Below the pieces are notes generated by a model. The model was not told the origin of the DNA and did not search any database. It worked only from the letters and a program-made list of their open reading frames with translations. Below are positions 23,306 through 35,614 of a stretch of 64,000 nucleotides of DNA, piece by piece; the first letter of the stretch is position 1, and each line of letters begins with the position of its first letter. This stretch comes from Xiphydria camelus (Eukaryota; Arthropoda; Insecta; Hymenoptera; Xiphydriidae), in assembly GCA_963678675.1 (NCBI GenBank), contig OY783199.1, positions 23,495,546-23,559,545 of the forward strand. The letters run 5' to 3'. A program made the translations under genes and the position numbers.

Positions 23306-23954
23306 CCCGACTAGAAATTCAAATCAGGTTCTCCTCAGGACCAAATCAGATTTGCCCGAGTTCATGCCCATGCCCTGATATGTTTACCTGATCAGGGCCC
23401 AATAAAGGATGTAACGCGATTTCCTTCCCATGACCCGATCACACTTGTCAGATCAGGCCCTGATACGACATAAATACTAAATCCCCTGGAATCATGTTAT
23501 ATCGGTATCTTGAAGTACGATAATTTACTTTGTCATAAACTGAACAACTATTGGGACGGTCGATATCCGAGATAATCACTAATATTTTTTAAAAAAGCAT
23601 GATTTACAAGATATTTACATTGGGACAATTTAAACAGCATGCGGAAAATGAATTTTTCGTTCAAATAATATGGTACAGAGTGTAAATTTAAAAAATTGCC
23701 ATAAGTCAGCTGGTAATAAATAGACTCAAGATAATTTTTGGCATTGCATGCAGCGCACGATATAATTTCAAAGACAAATATCACATGTCACATATTAAAC
23801 TTCTTTCAAATCTGTCAAGTAGAATTTAATCAATTTCAAATATCTCAAAATGAATTTTAGTCAAAGCCGGTTTGAATTTTTTTGAATCTGTTAATCGCTC
23901 AAAAGACTACCAAAAATTTTGAAGTGAATTAATTTTAATATTTATTATCCTCCA

Positions 23955-23991
<37 letters not shown>

Positions 23992-24287
23992 AGGATACGT
24001 AAGCGTCTGTCGATTTAAATAACGTGTAATTACAATATTAAAATGTGAGGGAATCATGATATGCGGTTTATCCTCAAGGGCCGTCTCGGGTATGCCTTAT
24101 TCAGGTAAGCCTCTTATCAGGAGGGGTTCTCGCTGATCAGGGACATTTGAGGTATGCCTTGTTCAGGCAAGTTTTACTGTTTCCTGATCAGGGCTTGCTT
24201 AGGTATACCTTGTTCAGGGGAACCTTACCTTATCCTGATCAGGCCCTTACGGGAAATCAGGTATGCCCGGGTAGATTTCTAGTCGGG
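23306..24287. mobile_element. Repeat R2 copy 1, inverted-repeat element rich in CTGATCAGGG
   Basis: Ends are CCCGACTAGAAATTCAAATC and, reversed, CCCGACTAGAAATCTACCCG. Both subterminal regions are packed with CCTGATCAGG and AGGTATGCC words. A (TG)17 microsatellite at 23957-23990 lies between TCCA and GGAGGA. A second, inverted and partial copy is at 49548-50148. It is further enclosed by a weaker inverted pair (AAAATGGCATGCAAATGAAC near 23246 and its reverse near 24420). There is no ORF of note. Confidence 0.7.
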
Positions 24288-24459
24288 CTCTTATAGTTTG
24301 CACGTGAGAAACGCTCAAAATTATGGAACGAAAATCTCTATTTTTCTCATTCCACAGAATTCGGCGTGAAATGTGGTGTAGTAGCATTTATCATTTGTTT
24401 ATCGTTTTTTAGTTCATTTGCACGCCATTTTTTGTATAAAGCATTTTTGTACTTCAAAT

Positions 24460-25799
24460 AGAATAATCTGCGATCCGAGAAAGTATCGAGTTTTATACGA
24501 TCACTCTGATAAACATTTAATTTGATTAGCCTACCTATATGATCGGCGAAGGGGGGGGGGGCTCGTATTTTGGAGGCTCTCTGCAACGGCAAACCGTGCT
24601 ATTGGTGTGAACTTTCGCTCACAGTGTCGTAATAGCGCCGTGAAGAAATCATTGCTGAAATTCGACTGTGACGAGAAAGGGATTAAATTAATGTTTTTAT
24701 CGCTAGTCATAGTGTATAATTATTATCACTATAATAATTATTATTGTTATTACAAACAATATCATCTTCATCGTCATTGTCGTCGTCATCGTCATCATCA
24801 TTATCGTCGTTGATCGTCACGTCGAATCTCAGTAACTTAAATACGAGATGTATGATAAAATGGGGTCCATTTTAAATTCGATCGAATCTATTTGAGTTTC
24901 GAGAGAAAAGGAGACATGCCATGTATAAGTAAGTATACATGTATATATGCAAAGTATTCTGTTTTGGAGGTGCTTACGAGGCATGATTTAATTTCCCAAT
25001 ATCTATCGAGTGACAAATGGCAAGACTACACTAGTTGCCGAGATAAGTACTAACGTCCGAATTACTCAATTTTCATCCCGTCATTGTAGTTTCGCCATCA
25101 TTTGTCGGCGGAATAAGTAATGGTGAAATTAAGCTAACCCCGTATGAATCTTCCAAGCGGAGTACCCCATATATAAATAATGAAATGACTATGTAACTGA
25201 ATAATCTAGTAATAATTAAAATTACGACGACACGAAATGCGCATGTAATAATGATAACGCTAATGTTATTCTTTATTCCATTTTCATGTATATATGTATA
25301 ATTTTTTACGTATGTACATATATATATATATATGTATTTTTTTCTCTTTCATCCTACTCACTCTGCGTCTCTTTCTCTTTCTTTGTAATTGTAGCCTCAC
25401 ACTCTCGCTAAGTCCTTTTCATATACACTTCGATTTTTTTATCCTCGAATCTTACGTTTCCTAATTTTCTCATCGTCACATTTCTGATAATAATTCCCTC
25501 ATACTCCAGTAGTTTCTTGAGTTCAGTTTCAGAAGGGATCTGTATACACGCACGTTATACCCGTATAATTAGTTATATTGTATAACGAAAACAAACGAAT
25601 TCCAGTGAGATTCACTGTATCTATACCTAATAGAGTGCATTATGCGTTTAGTTAGATATTTAGAAGACAGACCAGTCGTCGATGGTCGAAGATTGGGCTT
25701 ATAGTTCGAGGATTTCGAAAATTTCGAGAAAAATGTCGATAGCTTTTGATTATTGAAATTTGAGAAGATTTCAATGTACCTATGAACATCGACGGAGTA
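24460..25799. other. No gene seen
   Basis: AT-rich with a short G run (24550-24559), a TCATCGTCGTC-type run (24765-24812) that creates a spurious His-rich ORF, and a TA run (25319-25334). Nothing functional was recognised. Confidence 0.45.
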
Positions 25800-25802
25800 T
25801 TA

Positions 25803-26575
25803 CACAGCTCCACAAAAAAATCGAAAAAATGCTTCCTCTGATCAGACCAGTATATCTATGTTTTTGGGGTCGCTGAATCCGAATCCGGTGTCCGTTTGTC
25901 TCCATCACGTCACATTTTTTTTAATCTCAAAAAACCATCAATAGATCATGATTTTCAAAAAGTTAATGGACTTAAACCAAATTCGCTATAGGGGGTTTTT
26001 TTGGGTCGCTTATCACGAATATGAAATCGAATTTTAAAAATTCAAGATGGCGAATCCAATATGGCGGACGAGATTTTTGAAAATCGACGGATTCATGCCG
26101 AATTTGGTATAAGGGTTTTTTTTGGGTCGCTGATCATGAATCTGAAGTCAGATTAAAAAAATTCAAGATGGCGGATCCAATATGGAGGACGAGATTTTGA
26201 AAAATTTTGAATTTTTGTAAATATAACTTCATATTCGTCATCAGCGATCGAAAAAAAACCCCTATACCAAATTTGGCATGAATCCGTCGATTTTCGAAAA
26301 TCTCGTCCGCCATATTGGATCCGCCATCTTGAATTTTTGAAATGCGATTTTCAGATTTGTGATCAGCGGCCCAAAAAAACCCCTATAGCGAATTTGGTTT
26401 AAGTCCATTAACTTTTTGAAAATCATGATCTATTGATGGTTTTTTGAGATTAAAAAAAAATGTGACGTGATGGAGACAAACGGACACCGGATTCGGATTC
26501 AGTGACTCTAAAAACATAAAGATATACTGGTCTGGTCAGAGGAAGCATTTTTTCGATTTTTTTTGTGGAGCTGTG
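25803..26575. mobile_element. Palindromic element F2, copy 2, with TTA target duplication
   Basis: A 773-bp palindrome with termini CACAGCTCCACAAAAAAATC and the reverse ending GTGGAGCTGTG. It is flanked by TTA at 25800-25802 and 26576-26578. It is highly similar to 10085-11100 but about 240 bp shorter, having lost one internal module of the CAAGATGGCGGATCC type and part of the centre. Two copies with TAA and TTA duplications support a TWA-targeting (PIF/Harbinger-like) mobiliser. Confidence 0.8.
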
Positions 26576-26578
26576 TTA

Positions 26579-28394
26579 TCGGTAAAACAGCGTTGGACCA
26601 ATACTGAGCCAGTATCGTCTCATGAGTGACTTTCGAAGTCCGATTGTAGTCGATATCGTTTTTCACGGGATTTTCAATGATAATGATTCGGATGCGTATT
26701 GAAAGGGAGAAAACTCCCCATAAAAAGCCTTCCACACGTTTTTACGTGGGACAAATTATTCAGCAAGTATTGCCACGCATGTGACACGATGTACAATACA
26801 TACCTCAATCGACGAAACACTAGAAATTAAACTAACTTTGGACTTCTCGAGAATTCTCAAAATTCCCCGAATTCTAGAACTTTCGATGACTGTCTCACAA
26901 GGGAAGCGAAGACGAAAAAACGGTGTGTGTGAATGGGGTGTAGGTATTTCATTATTTGCCAGATTAAAAAACTTAAGAGCTACGACGCGAAAAGTCTCGA
27001 GAACGCGACGGACTTGTTTTGCAACTCCCTCGAGTTGTCCTACTCTCCGTAGAACTATACGAACGCTCTCTAACGATTACTTTTTAAATTATGGTCCCTG
27101 TAGCTACGTGCGTAAGTACTGATGAAACCACCTCAAATAGCAACTACTCAACAGTCTGAGAATATCCGCATACGTACTTGCGAACCTTCGAGATCTCTGT
27201 ACCCGCGCGTAAAAAATGTCTAAATTAATTTGCGATCTGTATCGATGTAGAAGTATCTATCGCGTCTACCAGCTACATTCTACAGAGCATCGTCTTCTTA
27301 GATAACACGATTATATCCTTTTATTATCTATCTTCGCTGAAAACCACGAACCACCAAATGCAATTACGCCAAAGAAAAAGAAGAACTCACCACCGATTGT
27401 GAAACCCCCCAAAAAGTGAAATGAAACAACGCATTATTTATAAATATCGTAAAATTAACCCTCGAAAAAAAAAGAAAAGAAAAAATGTTAGATGCCTGCG
27501 GCGTGTGTCTTGTTCATTTCCGCGCCCGTTCCTGTTTTAGCGACCGAGTTGCGCGGAAATGATGGGAATCGGGGAAGCCCATCTGCTTTACCATGCGAGT
27601 CTCCCCCTTTCTCTACCTACCATACCTACCTATACCTACCTACTCACTACCCCGTAGTGAGATAGTGATCTCCCCTCTCTCTCTCGCTCCCTCTTCCTCT
27701 CCCACCCTCTCGTCCCCTACCACCATAAACCTAACCATCCCTCACTCCTCTACCCCACTACACCGCCTTTCCCTCTCACTCTTTTCGTAGCGAGAAAGAG
27801 TGGTGGACGAATGAAATGAATAAAAGGAACGAGAGAAACGGAGAGTCAGCTCTCCTGTCAAGGAGGAGCGTGGGTGTTTCTCGGGGCTCCGAGAAAGTTT
27901 TACCATCGGTAAGCGTAGGACTCCCGTTACTAAACGAGTATCCTACCCACTCGCGCAGTTGCAGCTGCAGCGCGCCGCGGCGCGGGAACAGTCGACAATG
28001 CGTACTACCGGAGCGTGACGGAAGGGCAAAGTAGGTGCAAGAGATGGAGGGGAAAGCAGCGTAATATAATTATACCGGCTACGCGCGCGTATTTATTCCT
28101 AATTACATACCTCGGGCTACAACTGAAATTCGACGTCGATGCCGGCGTGCTTTGAGAAATGCGTTTGCACTGTTGCAATTCTTTTTCAAGACCGGGCTTA
28201 ATCGTTATGGAGTAAATGCTTACATACTTCAGTTCGAATCTCACATCATCCATATCCGACAGTCGAACGACTCGCATCATTGATCCTTGTCAACATCTTT
28301 CACCGCCTAGCGCATAGGTGATTTATAAAGTGCGCGCACGCTTTCCTTCGCGCAATCAGTGAATTCGAGATAAATTTCGTGAAAGGTCCTAGCA
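26579..28394. other. No gene recognised
   Basis: A short fragment with the R1/minisatellite word CCAATACTGAGCCAGTAT is at 26598-26615. A CT-rich tract lies at 27590-27780 and a small GC-rich patch at 27960-28020. ORFs of 60-113 codons here show no family features. Confidence 0.4.
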
Positions 28395-28850
28395 GGTTTG
28401 CTAGACACTCTTGTTCATCTGATCTATATACGTACAGCATCTTATTACTAGCACACTTTGATCAATATCAGCTTTTGATGTTGATTGTGCTGGGACATTA
28501 TCGTAAACCATCCACTTTTCATCGCCCGTTATGATTCGCTTCAAAAATGGGTCATTTTTGTTACGTTTCAGCAATGAATCGCAGATGTTAATTCGTTTAG
28601 AGAGATGAATTTCTTGCAACTCATGAGGAACCCAAACATCAAGCCTGTTTACGTATCCGAGCTGTTGTAAATGCAAGGAAACAGTTGAATTGGATATGTT
28701 GAGTTTTTCTGCTATCTCTTGCGTCGTGCTGTGCGGTTGGCTTCGATCATTGCTTTTATTTTGTCATCATCGATAGCAGTTGGACGCCCAGAGCGTGATG
28801 CATCTTTGAGATTAAAATCTCCAAAACGAAAACGACATTCCGCCACCTAG
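28395..28850 (-). pseudogene. Mariner (irritans-like) transposase relic
   Basis: Read on the minus strand, the interval gives a broken mariner transposase. CRFRFGDFNLKDASRSGRP (about 28825-28770) is the hallmark linker motif of the family. A frameshifted EIAEKLNISNSTV helix-turn-helix follows, then VNRLDVWVPHEL and ITGDEKWMVYDN, the last carrying the first catalytic Asp. After QSTSKADI, continuity is lost, suggesting an internal deletion that removes the second Asp and the catalytic third residue. The N-terminal helix-turn-helix is missing. No terminal repeats were identified. Mariners cut and paste at TA. This copy cannot encode an active enzyme. Confidence 0.85.
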
Positions 28851-29439
28851 AACTATTTAATTATGAGGTATCAGCGTGTCCATATGTACTTTTATTTCGT
28901 TTCTTATTTTGAAAGATATTGCTAGTATCCGGTACTAGGTGCCGTTCGAAGCTAGGGAAACTCCCCGTATTGAAGATATAGACAAAATTTCAATAGAATC
29001 GGAAACGCGTTTCATAAACCAAGAATATGCTAAATCTTCATTTTGACAATAAACGGTTTATAAACAGTCCATAAAATTCCACATGGCATATTTTTAGAAG
29101 CATGTGTGAAAGAAGTTGAATATATTTATACTCCAACATTTTTTTTATGTACTTTATACACTTTAAACGATTTACAAGGGGTTTACAAATAAAACAGCAC
29201 CTTCTAAACGGTCTAATTAAGAAGTTTGAAAAAAACCACAAAAGCTATAGTTCTTGCTGGTAAATGAAAATGGCAAAATATAAAAAATATAGGAGAAAGT
29301 ATCAGAAAAAATTGCCGATTTGATAAAGAATACTCCATAAATATGCCACAGGCTGGAGGTATACCGCGCGCGGCCTTCTCTTGACCCGTTTACCTGATTT
29401 CCAAGGAATTAAGCGACTCCGAGCGCCGAGTAGGTATAC
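28851..29439. other. No gene seen
   Basis: AT-rich sequence. At 29035-29270 there are several words AAACGGTTTATAAACAG, TTTAAACGATTTACAAGGGG and TAAACGGTC that look like degenerate internal repeats. No protein or RNA gene was recognised. Confidence 0.4.
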
Positions 29440-30530
29440 GCTGCAGGATGAACAAACTGTCTGAATCGTGAAGCGATATTTCTATTTATTATATCGGGGA
29501 TCGACAGTTTAGTTTCTCATTGAAATTAAATCTGAATTAATGCTCGAACCCGAAACAACTGATTCTACTCCGCTTTAGTTTTAGTCGTTGTAACACAAAA
29601 CACTCGGTTCTACGTCTTCGCAAAACTCACGTAGGCGGAAAGAATGTCTGGATAACGCAGGGATCTTTTCTACTTCCTATACTATCATAAGAGTATATTA
29701 TACCTGTTCTACGTAAGCAACGCAAAATATTGCATGAATATTCTGCGGATATTCTACACATGTATAAATATTCAATATCCATAGAATATTTATGCTATAT
29801 AAATAGATAAGTAGGTGACGGTCAAGGATTCAGTGTTAACTGTAAATTAAATTTGAGCGAATTTTGCCAGTGGAAAGCAACTCATTCATCTCGGATTTCA
29901 TTTCAATCAGAAATCAAATTCCCATCCTTGAGTGGAGTCTTAATTAGAAGGGTGAGAAGAATCTCCGAGTTCTACAACAATATTTTTACTCTTACCGTAT
30001 AATTATATACCTACACTGTAGATTTCGCTAGCATGGTAATAGCAATAGAAGGTAAATTTCTGATTGAAATTAAATCTGAATTGATTATTCAATTTGAAAT
30101 TAATTAATCTATCTGCAATTCAACTTGTAGACGGGGAACTCTCGTCATGCCTAATTTCAAGCTTCAGTAAAACACACTAATCAAATTAACTTCTTCGGCG
30201 AAAAAAAATGCTTAGTTCTACAGCGATATTTCTACTTTTCGCAATGATACTGATATACAATAAGTATCACTGAAAGAGGAGCTAGAGGTCTCCGATTAAA
30301 GTTAAATCTGAGGTAAGTAGAAAATAACTGATTTAATTTGAATTAGAAATGGAATTCAGCCCGCTTAAGCGCAAACTAAACTGCGTAGGCATAGACTCGA
30401 TTGGACAAATCAAATGTTTCGACCATACACTGAAATTTCCAGTTGTACCTACTTATATCACAGATATTTCCAAATAAAATTTAAAGGATTGATCTCTGGT
30501 TGAAGTTAGATGGTACTCAATTATTTATAG
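29440..30530. repeat. Degenerate tandem repeat, unit about 245 bp
   Basis: The block CGATATTTCTA-like (29468, 29977, 30221, 30462) is followed about 50-80 bases later by GATTGAAATTAAATCTGAATT-like sequence (29519, 30061, 30296, 30488). Spacings are about 244, 242 and twice 254 bp. The copies are strongly diverged. No coding potential follows the period. Confidence 0.6.
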
Positions 30531-31935
30531 AAAAGGTAGGTATGGGTATAGAGGATACATAACTACAATATATGTAGGTAGCTTTTGCAAACATCGTGGA
30601 GCTGGTATGCAGATTAAAGAAAATGCCGCGATAGCCCAAATGATTTCCTCAAATCAAAGGCAATAAAAAAGCATGATCCACCGTGATTCCAAATAATAAC
30701 GGATTCATCGCTGAACCGAAGCAGTCGGGTCCGAGCATACACATATACAGATATATATACACGTGACACACGTTCGTACGACCGCCGTGGAATCCAAGGA
30801 CTCTCGCTCGATCTCGAGCACAATCGCGGCCCGGCAACCCGATCCCTCCTCCTTCTGCTCGAAAACCCTGAATCAGAGAGAAAGAGGCGGAAAGAAGGAA
30901 AGAGAGACTTCTTTTAACGACACTATTACTTTTCTCGAAAAGAGACCAGGAATGATCGTTCGGAATCCAAAAACTCCTCCGTCCCCCTCTTTCTCTTTTA
31001 TCTCTATCGCACTTCCAAAAGAGCGCGTCTCCCGATCATTCCCGGCCCTCCGTTGGAGATTTCAGAAGGCAGATAATGCCAGAAATTGGGGTCATTTCAT
31101 TCGGGACTGCGCGAGGTGGAGGAGGGGGAGAAGGTGGAGAGGTTCGGCTCTCCTCAGCTGGGCTCAGCTCTTTCGACCGTAAATTTCCTAGTCACACCTC
31201 TCTCTCTTTCTCTCTCTCCCCCCCCTCTCTCTCTCTTTCGCTCTCTCTCATCTGTGTTGACATTAAGGATGTCAGTCTCCATGCACGCGCGCGCAACGCG
31301 ACTCGAGAAGATTTTACAGGCGCGAGAGAGGAATGGGAGGAATAGAGGGTTGCTGTACTGTGAGACTCGCGCGGCAGCGGGGAAAGAAGGGACAGTTTTT
31401 GCGCCCCCTGACTTCGCGGGCGAACGAGTTGCGGCGCGTGACGCGCCTTCTGATGCGACGCGACGCGACACACGCACGCACGCACGCACACCGCATTCTA
31501 GTCGCCGATTGGAAACTAAAATAAAAAATGGGAAAAAAGGAAGATCGCCGCGACGCGGAGGTAAGAGCGAGAGCGAGAGAAGGGAATACGGAGAGAAAGA
31601 AAGAGCGCCGTGTGGTGCAGGGAGGAAGATCGACCAAATAAACGCGTTTCGCGGCGCGGGAGATCGCGCTGCCACGCCCAGCCTTTCCGAGGCTCTCCAG
31701 GCGCACCTATACTTCACCATCGGCCCTCTACTCCGCGGTTGTGGCCTCTCCATGGCCGCACGCACGCCACACGGCTGTGTATTCACTCCGTGAAGCGCCA
31801 GAGTCCTGGCAAGAGCGCAGGCGAGAGAGAGAGAGAGAGAATCGACCATGGTGGAGAACGTGAGAGATCGATGCTTGCACGGTGAATCGAGAAAGAGGGA
31901 GAGATGCGAGTGAGTATCGAGAGGTGAGGAGAAGA

Positions 31936-31972
<37 letters not shown>

Positions 31973-33600
31973 GAGGGAAAGGAGACGCGCGCGCGGCTCG
32001 AGACTCCGCTGGACAACGACCTACGCTTCTTTTCTGGTCACCCCTACACACACGCGCCATTTATTAGAATGAAAACGTCATTACCGAACACCCGTGCCTA
32101 ATGCGCCGGTCGTGTTGCCACTTAGCAGCGGTCGAAGGAGATCCTCCCCGTGAGAGAGGGTTGTAACGGTATCGATAAAGGAGCTCGTAAAGATATCGCG
32201 ACCCGCGCGATATTTTAACGACCGCAAGATGCGGAGGGCTAGGGACGCTATAGATATGCTTTAAGGTGGACGGGGTCACTGCGCGGCTTGGGTATCTCTC
32301 CTTTTCTCGCCCCGCCGTTTCGTATTTATACGCCGCGTGCGAGGACCTTATCAGGTTCATCTGGTCGAGTCGAGCATATGGGTACACAAATTGTAACGAC
32401 TCGGCTACAACGAATGCAGGGCGAGGCGATGTATGCCGCGGTAGCTGCACATACTTACGAGTACATATTAGTACGGACCGCGTGCGTGCGTTTTGTCGAA
32501 TGTGGTCAAGTACTCGTACATCGGTGTAAATACAGACGTGTGTATGAGAGGAGATATTACGACGATGATGGCAAATCATAGCCTTTTGATCGGTTCTGAG
32601 TAAGGAAGAAGTAGAGGCTCTCTCGGGCGCGAGGGTTGATTTTCTCAGACAGCACGCAAAGCTAAAATTATCGAGTCACACTGACAATGTTTCTACACGG
32701 AGATATTTCTGGCTATCACCATTGCGACCACAAGTATTATCGCTGCACCAATACCTAAGCTTTCTAAATATTTCACTCAATAGGTATAGCGAATCGCAGC
32801 CACGAATATCAGGTGGGTACTGCTTGCTACGCAGGAAACAAATAAAAGTATCGCGCTAGCTGTAGTAAACGATTCGCGCTACAGTCCCTTAATATGTAAG
32901 TGGCAGATCAAACACGTGGACGGTACATACGGATGTCTGCACAACGGCGGGGAATATTTTCAAAGACGAATATTTGCGCGCGACGGTAGCCAGATCGATC
33001 GCAGCGCCATAACGGGCGGGGAAATGTCTGGGAGGTACCTATAAGAGATGGCAAGTAGACACTCAATTCGCTGAACTGGTCTCTATATGTGCACGCGCGC
33101 TTCGCCGGTATATAGAGTGTGCGCTGCTCTCGAATGCCTAAGTTGCCGTTTTTCTTAGACCGACCGAGTCAACAACCCCAGTGTCCCGTGTGCCGTGCGA
33201 GTATCAAAGCGTATCACTGCGCGCGAACGACGACGCACTAAGGCCAAATCGACCGCTTTGTACCTACGTGTATATAGCTATATATATCCCGCGTCTCGCG
33301 CGAGATGGTCATCACGTTTGTTGGTGCGCGTGTAGGTAGTCACACGATGCGTCTCTCAGCTCGCGGATGGAGGATCGACTGGAAAGCAGGTCTCTCTGTA
33401 TACCGTGTACAGTCGACGAAATATTTGGTTGCTCGTAGCAACGACAATGTTGCTATCTAGCAAGCGTAGAAATTGAATTGGGAGAGATATATTTATTTAT
33501 CGGAGAAACAATGTAGTACGATAAAAGTAAAGGAAAATCAGAATATACGCTGAAAGTAATAATAATAACCATGTTACCATATAAGCGAAATATATTTTTA
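30531..33600. other. CpG-rich region, possible promoter or untranslated exons, no identified gene
   Basis: GC content and CpG rise sharply at 31070-31800, with shorter patches at 32200-32560 and 32900-33420. ORFs of up to 235 codons occur on both strands, but they are Arg/Ser-rich, overlap each other and carry GA or CT microsatellites (for example 31939-31967), which is typical of GC-rich non-coding DNA. No domain was recognised. Promoter or 5-prime UTR function is an inference only. Confidence 0.4.
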
Positions 33601-34668
33601 CACTGCAAAAAAATGGAAGCGTGTTATGAAGTGTATTAATTTACAAACAACACACGTTTTTCGTGTGTTATTGAAATCCCGTGTGTAAAATAACACGTTT
33701 TAAGTGTGTTTTCTGATGAATTAACGTTTTATCCGTGTTACTTGAAAAATAGTAGTACTTGAAAGCTTAAAACATTAAACTTAACGCTTATGAAACGTGT
33801 TCAAATAACACGTGTATATTTACAGACCAGCTGATCAACGCACTTGTAACTTAAAAAACGTGAGTAAAAAATCTCTTCGTTATGAAATCATTAATTTGTT
33901 TTGGCTATTTTCAGGAATTAATTCTTACGCATACAATATTTAAACATTTGTTTGACAAATTTGGTTCTTTCACATATTTCTATGTATACAAACTGTCCCC
34001 CGCTATACACGCCAGCGTGGCGGGTTGCATATCGGTTGACGCCTCCGATCCGCTGCAGGGGCCATGCGCCTGTGGCGCCTGTGTCTGGCGCAAGGCGGAT
34101 AATCGATATGCAACCCGCCACGCTGGCGTGTATTGAAAGGAACAGCCTGTATATTGTATATTTTAGTGTTAAATGACAATGGGAAAATGCATAAAACTGT
34201 AATCATTTTTTTAATGCGATTATAATATATTGTCAGCTATCCAATAAATTAAAAGTGGTCATAATTGATCAGGGGAACATAATTCGCACGCGCGTGAATG
34301 TAGGTAAAGAAAAATAGCGGGTATGGAAAAGCTAAAGTCTCAGTAGTGATTACATTTTGCTGGATATCTTGCAGATCGTACGATCAAATAGGCGTTCAAT
34401 TCTTCACAATAGTTTACAGTTTAAAGGTGTACAATTGCAAACAATTTCCTATTTTCATAAATAAATAAGTCATTGATTTCTGCAAATAAAGGAAGCAAGT
34501 AACACGTTTACAATGTGCTATACCGAATTAAAACGTCTTAAATGTTTTACTTTAACACGTCTAAAACGTGTTATAGGTACATTAAAACGCCAGGAACGTT
34601 TAAATAGTGATTACAAGGATTTATAAACGTAAAGTGTGTAAATGTAACACACTTCTATATTTGCAGTG
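33601..34668. mobile_element. Inverted-repeat element with CACTGCAAA ends, TA-flanked
   Basis: Ends are CACTGCAAAAAAATGGAAGC and, reversed, CACTGCAAATATAGAAGTGT, flanked by TA (33599-33600 and 34669-34670). The arms are rich in AACACGT and GTGTTA words (33630-33820 and 34500-34650). Hairpin MITE M1 (33989-34149) is inserted inside, so this element is older than that insertion. No transposase was seen. Confidence 0.75.
33989..34149. mobile_element. Hairpin MITE M1, copy 2 (TA-flanked)
   Basis: A 161-bp hairpin, starting CAAACTGTCCCCCGCTATAC and ending ...GAAAGGAACAGCCTG, flanked by TA. The stem carries ACGCCAGCGTGGCGGGTTGC and its complement. It is nearly identical in the stem to copy 3 at 56164-56324, in inverted orientation, and more diverged from 20085-20235. 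Confidence 0.85.
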
Positions 34669-34670
34669 TA

Positions 34671-35498
34671 GTATCTTCTTACTTAAAGGTAATTAATCCG
34701 GGAGTGTGCTCGGGCTATGAGCATTTTGCTTGCGAAACACAAGAATATGATATTATATTCGCAGTCCCCGCGAAAGAGAAACGGTAAACGATATCTATAC
34801 TTATATATTTATGTACCTATATCCAAGCTCCTTTCCGGATTAAGAGAGAGTTAGGAATCTCAGTAAAGAAATAAACCCTAGAAATACATTAGGAATCGAC
34901 TTATCACGCGATTTGGCGAACGGAAGAAAACGTTTCCCAGACGAAAGTTTTAGAGTTATGGAAACCATGCAACCTTGATTGAAAACATGTTCTTCGACAA
35001 ACCAAAGGGGATACATATATACAGCGATCCCCATAGTACAGTCCATTCGTTCACGCTCAATGAAAAATAGATTTTATCTCTTGCACACACACACACTTAT
35101 CAATAGCAGTACTAGAAGTTTGTCCTAATTAAAAACAAGGATGGACGAGCATTTTCTTCTTTCACACGCCTCCGGCGAATTGCTCGAAGCGTCTTTGCTC
35201 TCAATGCATCGTATATCTTCGACTTTCCGAGAAATCGCGTGAAAGAGCGCCCGTTCTGATCTTTAGCAGGTCGAGAGCCTCGCGGAAAGGCGTTTCCGAA
35301 GGCAGAGGGAGGGCACGGTCGATTTCCACAGAGGAGCCGTTTGTGAGATCGAGATCGATGCAAAATTCCGATCGTGCACTGAGCGAAAGGCGCCGCGCTA
35401 CTGCCGTTCGCGAAAAGGAAAGGCCGCGTGTTGCACGCACGCGCCGGACTAATTCGTGCAGAGGTCTGCAGTAGGTATGAGCCTCGAAAACGCCATAG
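34671..35498. other. No gene recognised
   Basis: Moderately GC-rich at 35150-35460. ORFs on the minus strand there have no family signature. An AC microsatellite lies at 35084-35095. Confidence 0.4.
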
Positions 35499-35614
35499 AA
35501 TTGTTGCACTTATTCATATAGTTTTTCTTTTGATATTTCTTGGGACACTTTCATTTTTTGAATGCTTAAAGTGAAAATGTCGAAAGAAAAATTATGTGAA
35601 TAGGTGCAACAATT
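35499..35614. mobile_element. Short hairpin MITE
   Basis: A 116-bp hairpin. AATTGTTGCACTTATTCATA on the left pairs with TATGTGAATAGGTGCAACAATT on the right. The pairing continues inward through TTTTTCTTT and GACACTTTCA. There is no ORF. Confidence 0.7.

Noticed and set aside
23957..23990. Regular TG repeat considered as a CRISPR-like or regulatory array
   Set aside because: It is a plain dinucleotide microsatellite in the centre of repeat R2. No spacer structure exists anywhere in the window.
24607..24813. ORF ending in a His-rich run
   Set aside because: It reads a TCATCGTCGTC-type simple repeat. No metal-binding domain context.
28230..28245. GTTCGAATC-like word suggestive of a tRNA T-arm
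   Set aside because: No matching acceptor, D or anticodon stem could be folded around it. No tRNA or rRNA gene was found in the window.
31086..31849. Long overlapping ORFs on both strands (235 and 231 codons)
   Set aside because: Arg/Ser/Glu-rich products spanning CT and GA microsatellites in GC-rich DNA. Mutual overlap and lack of any domain point to composition artefacts.
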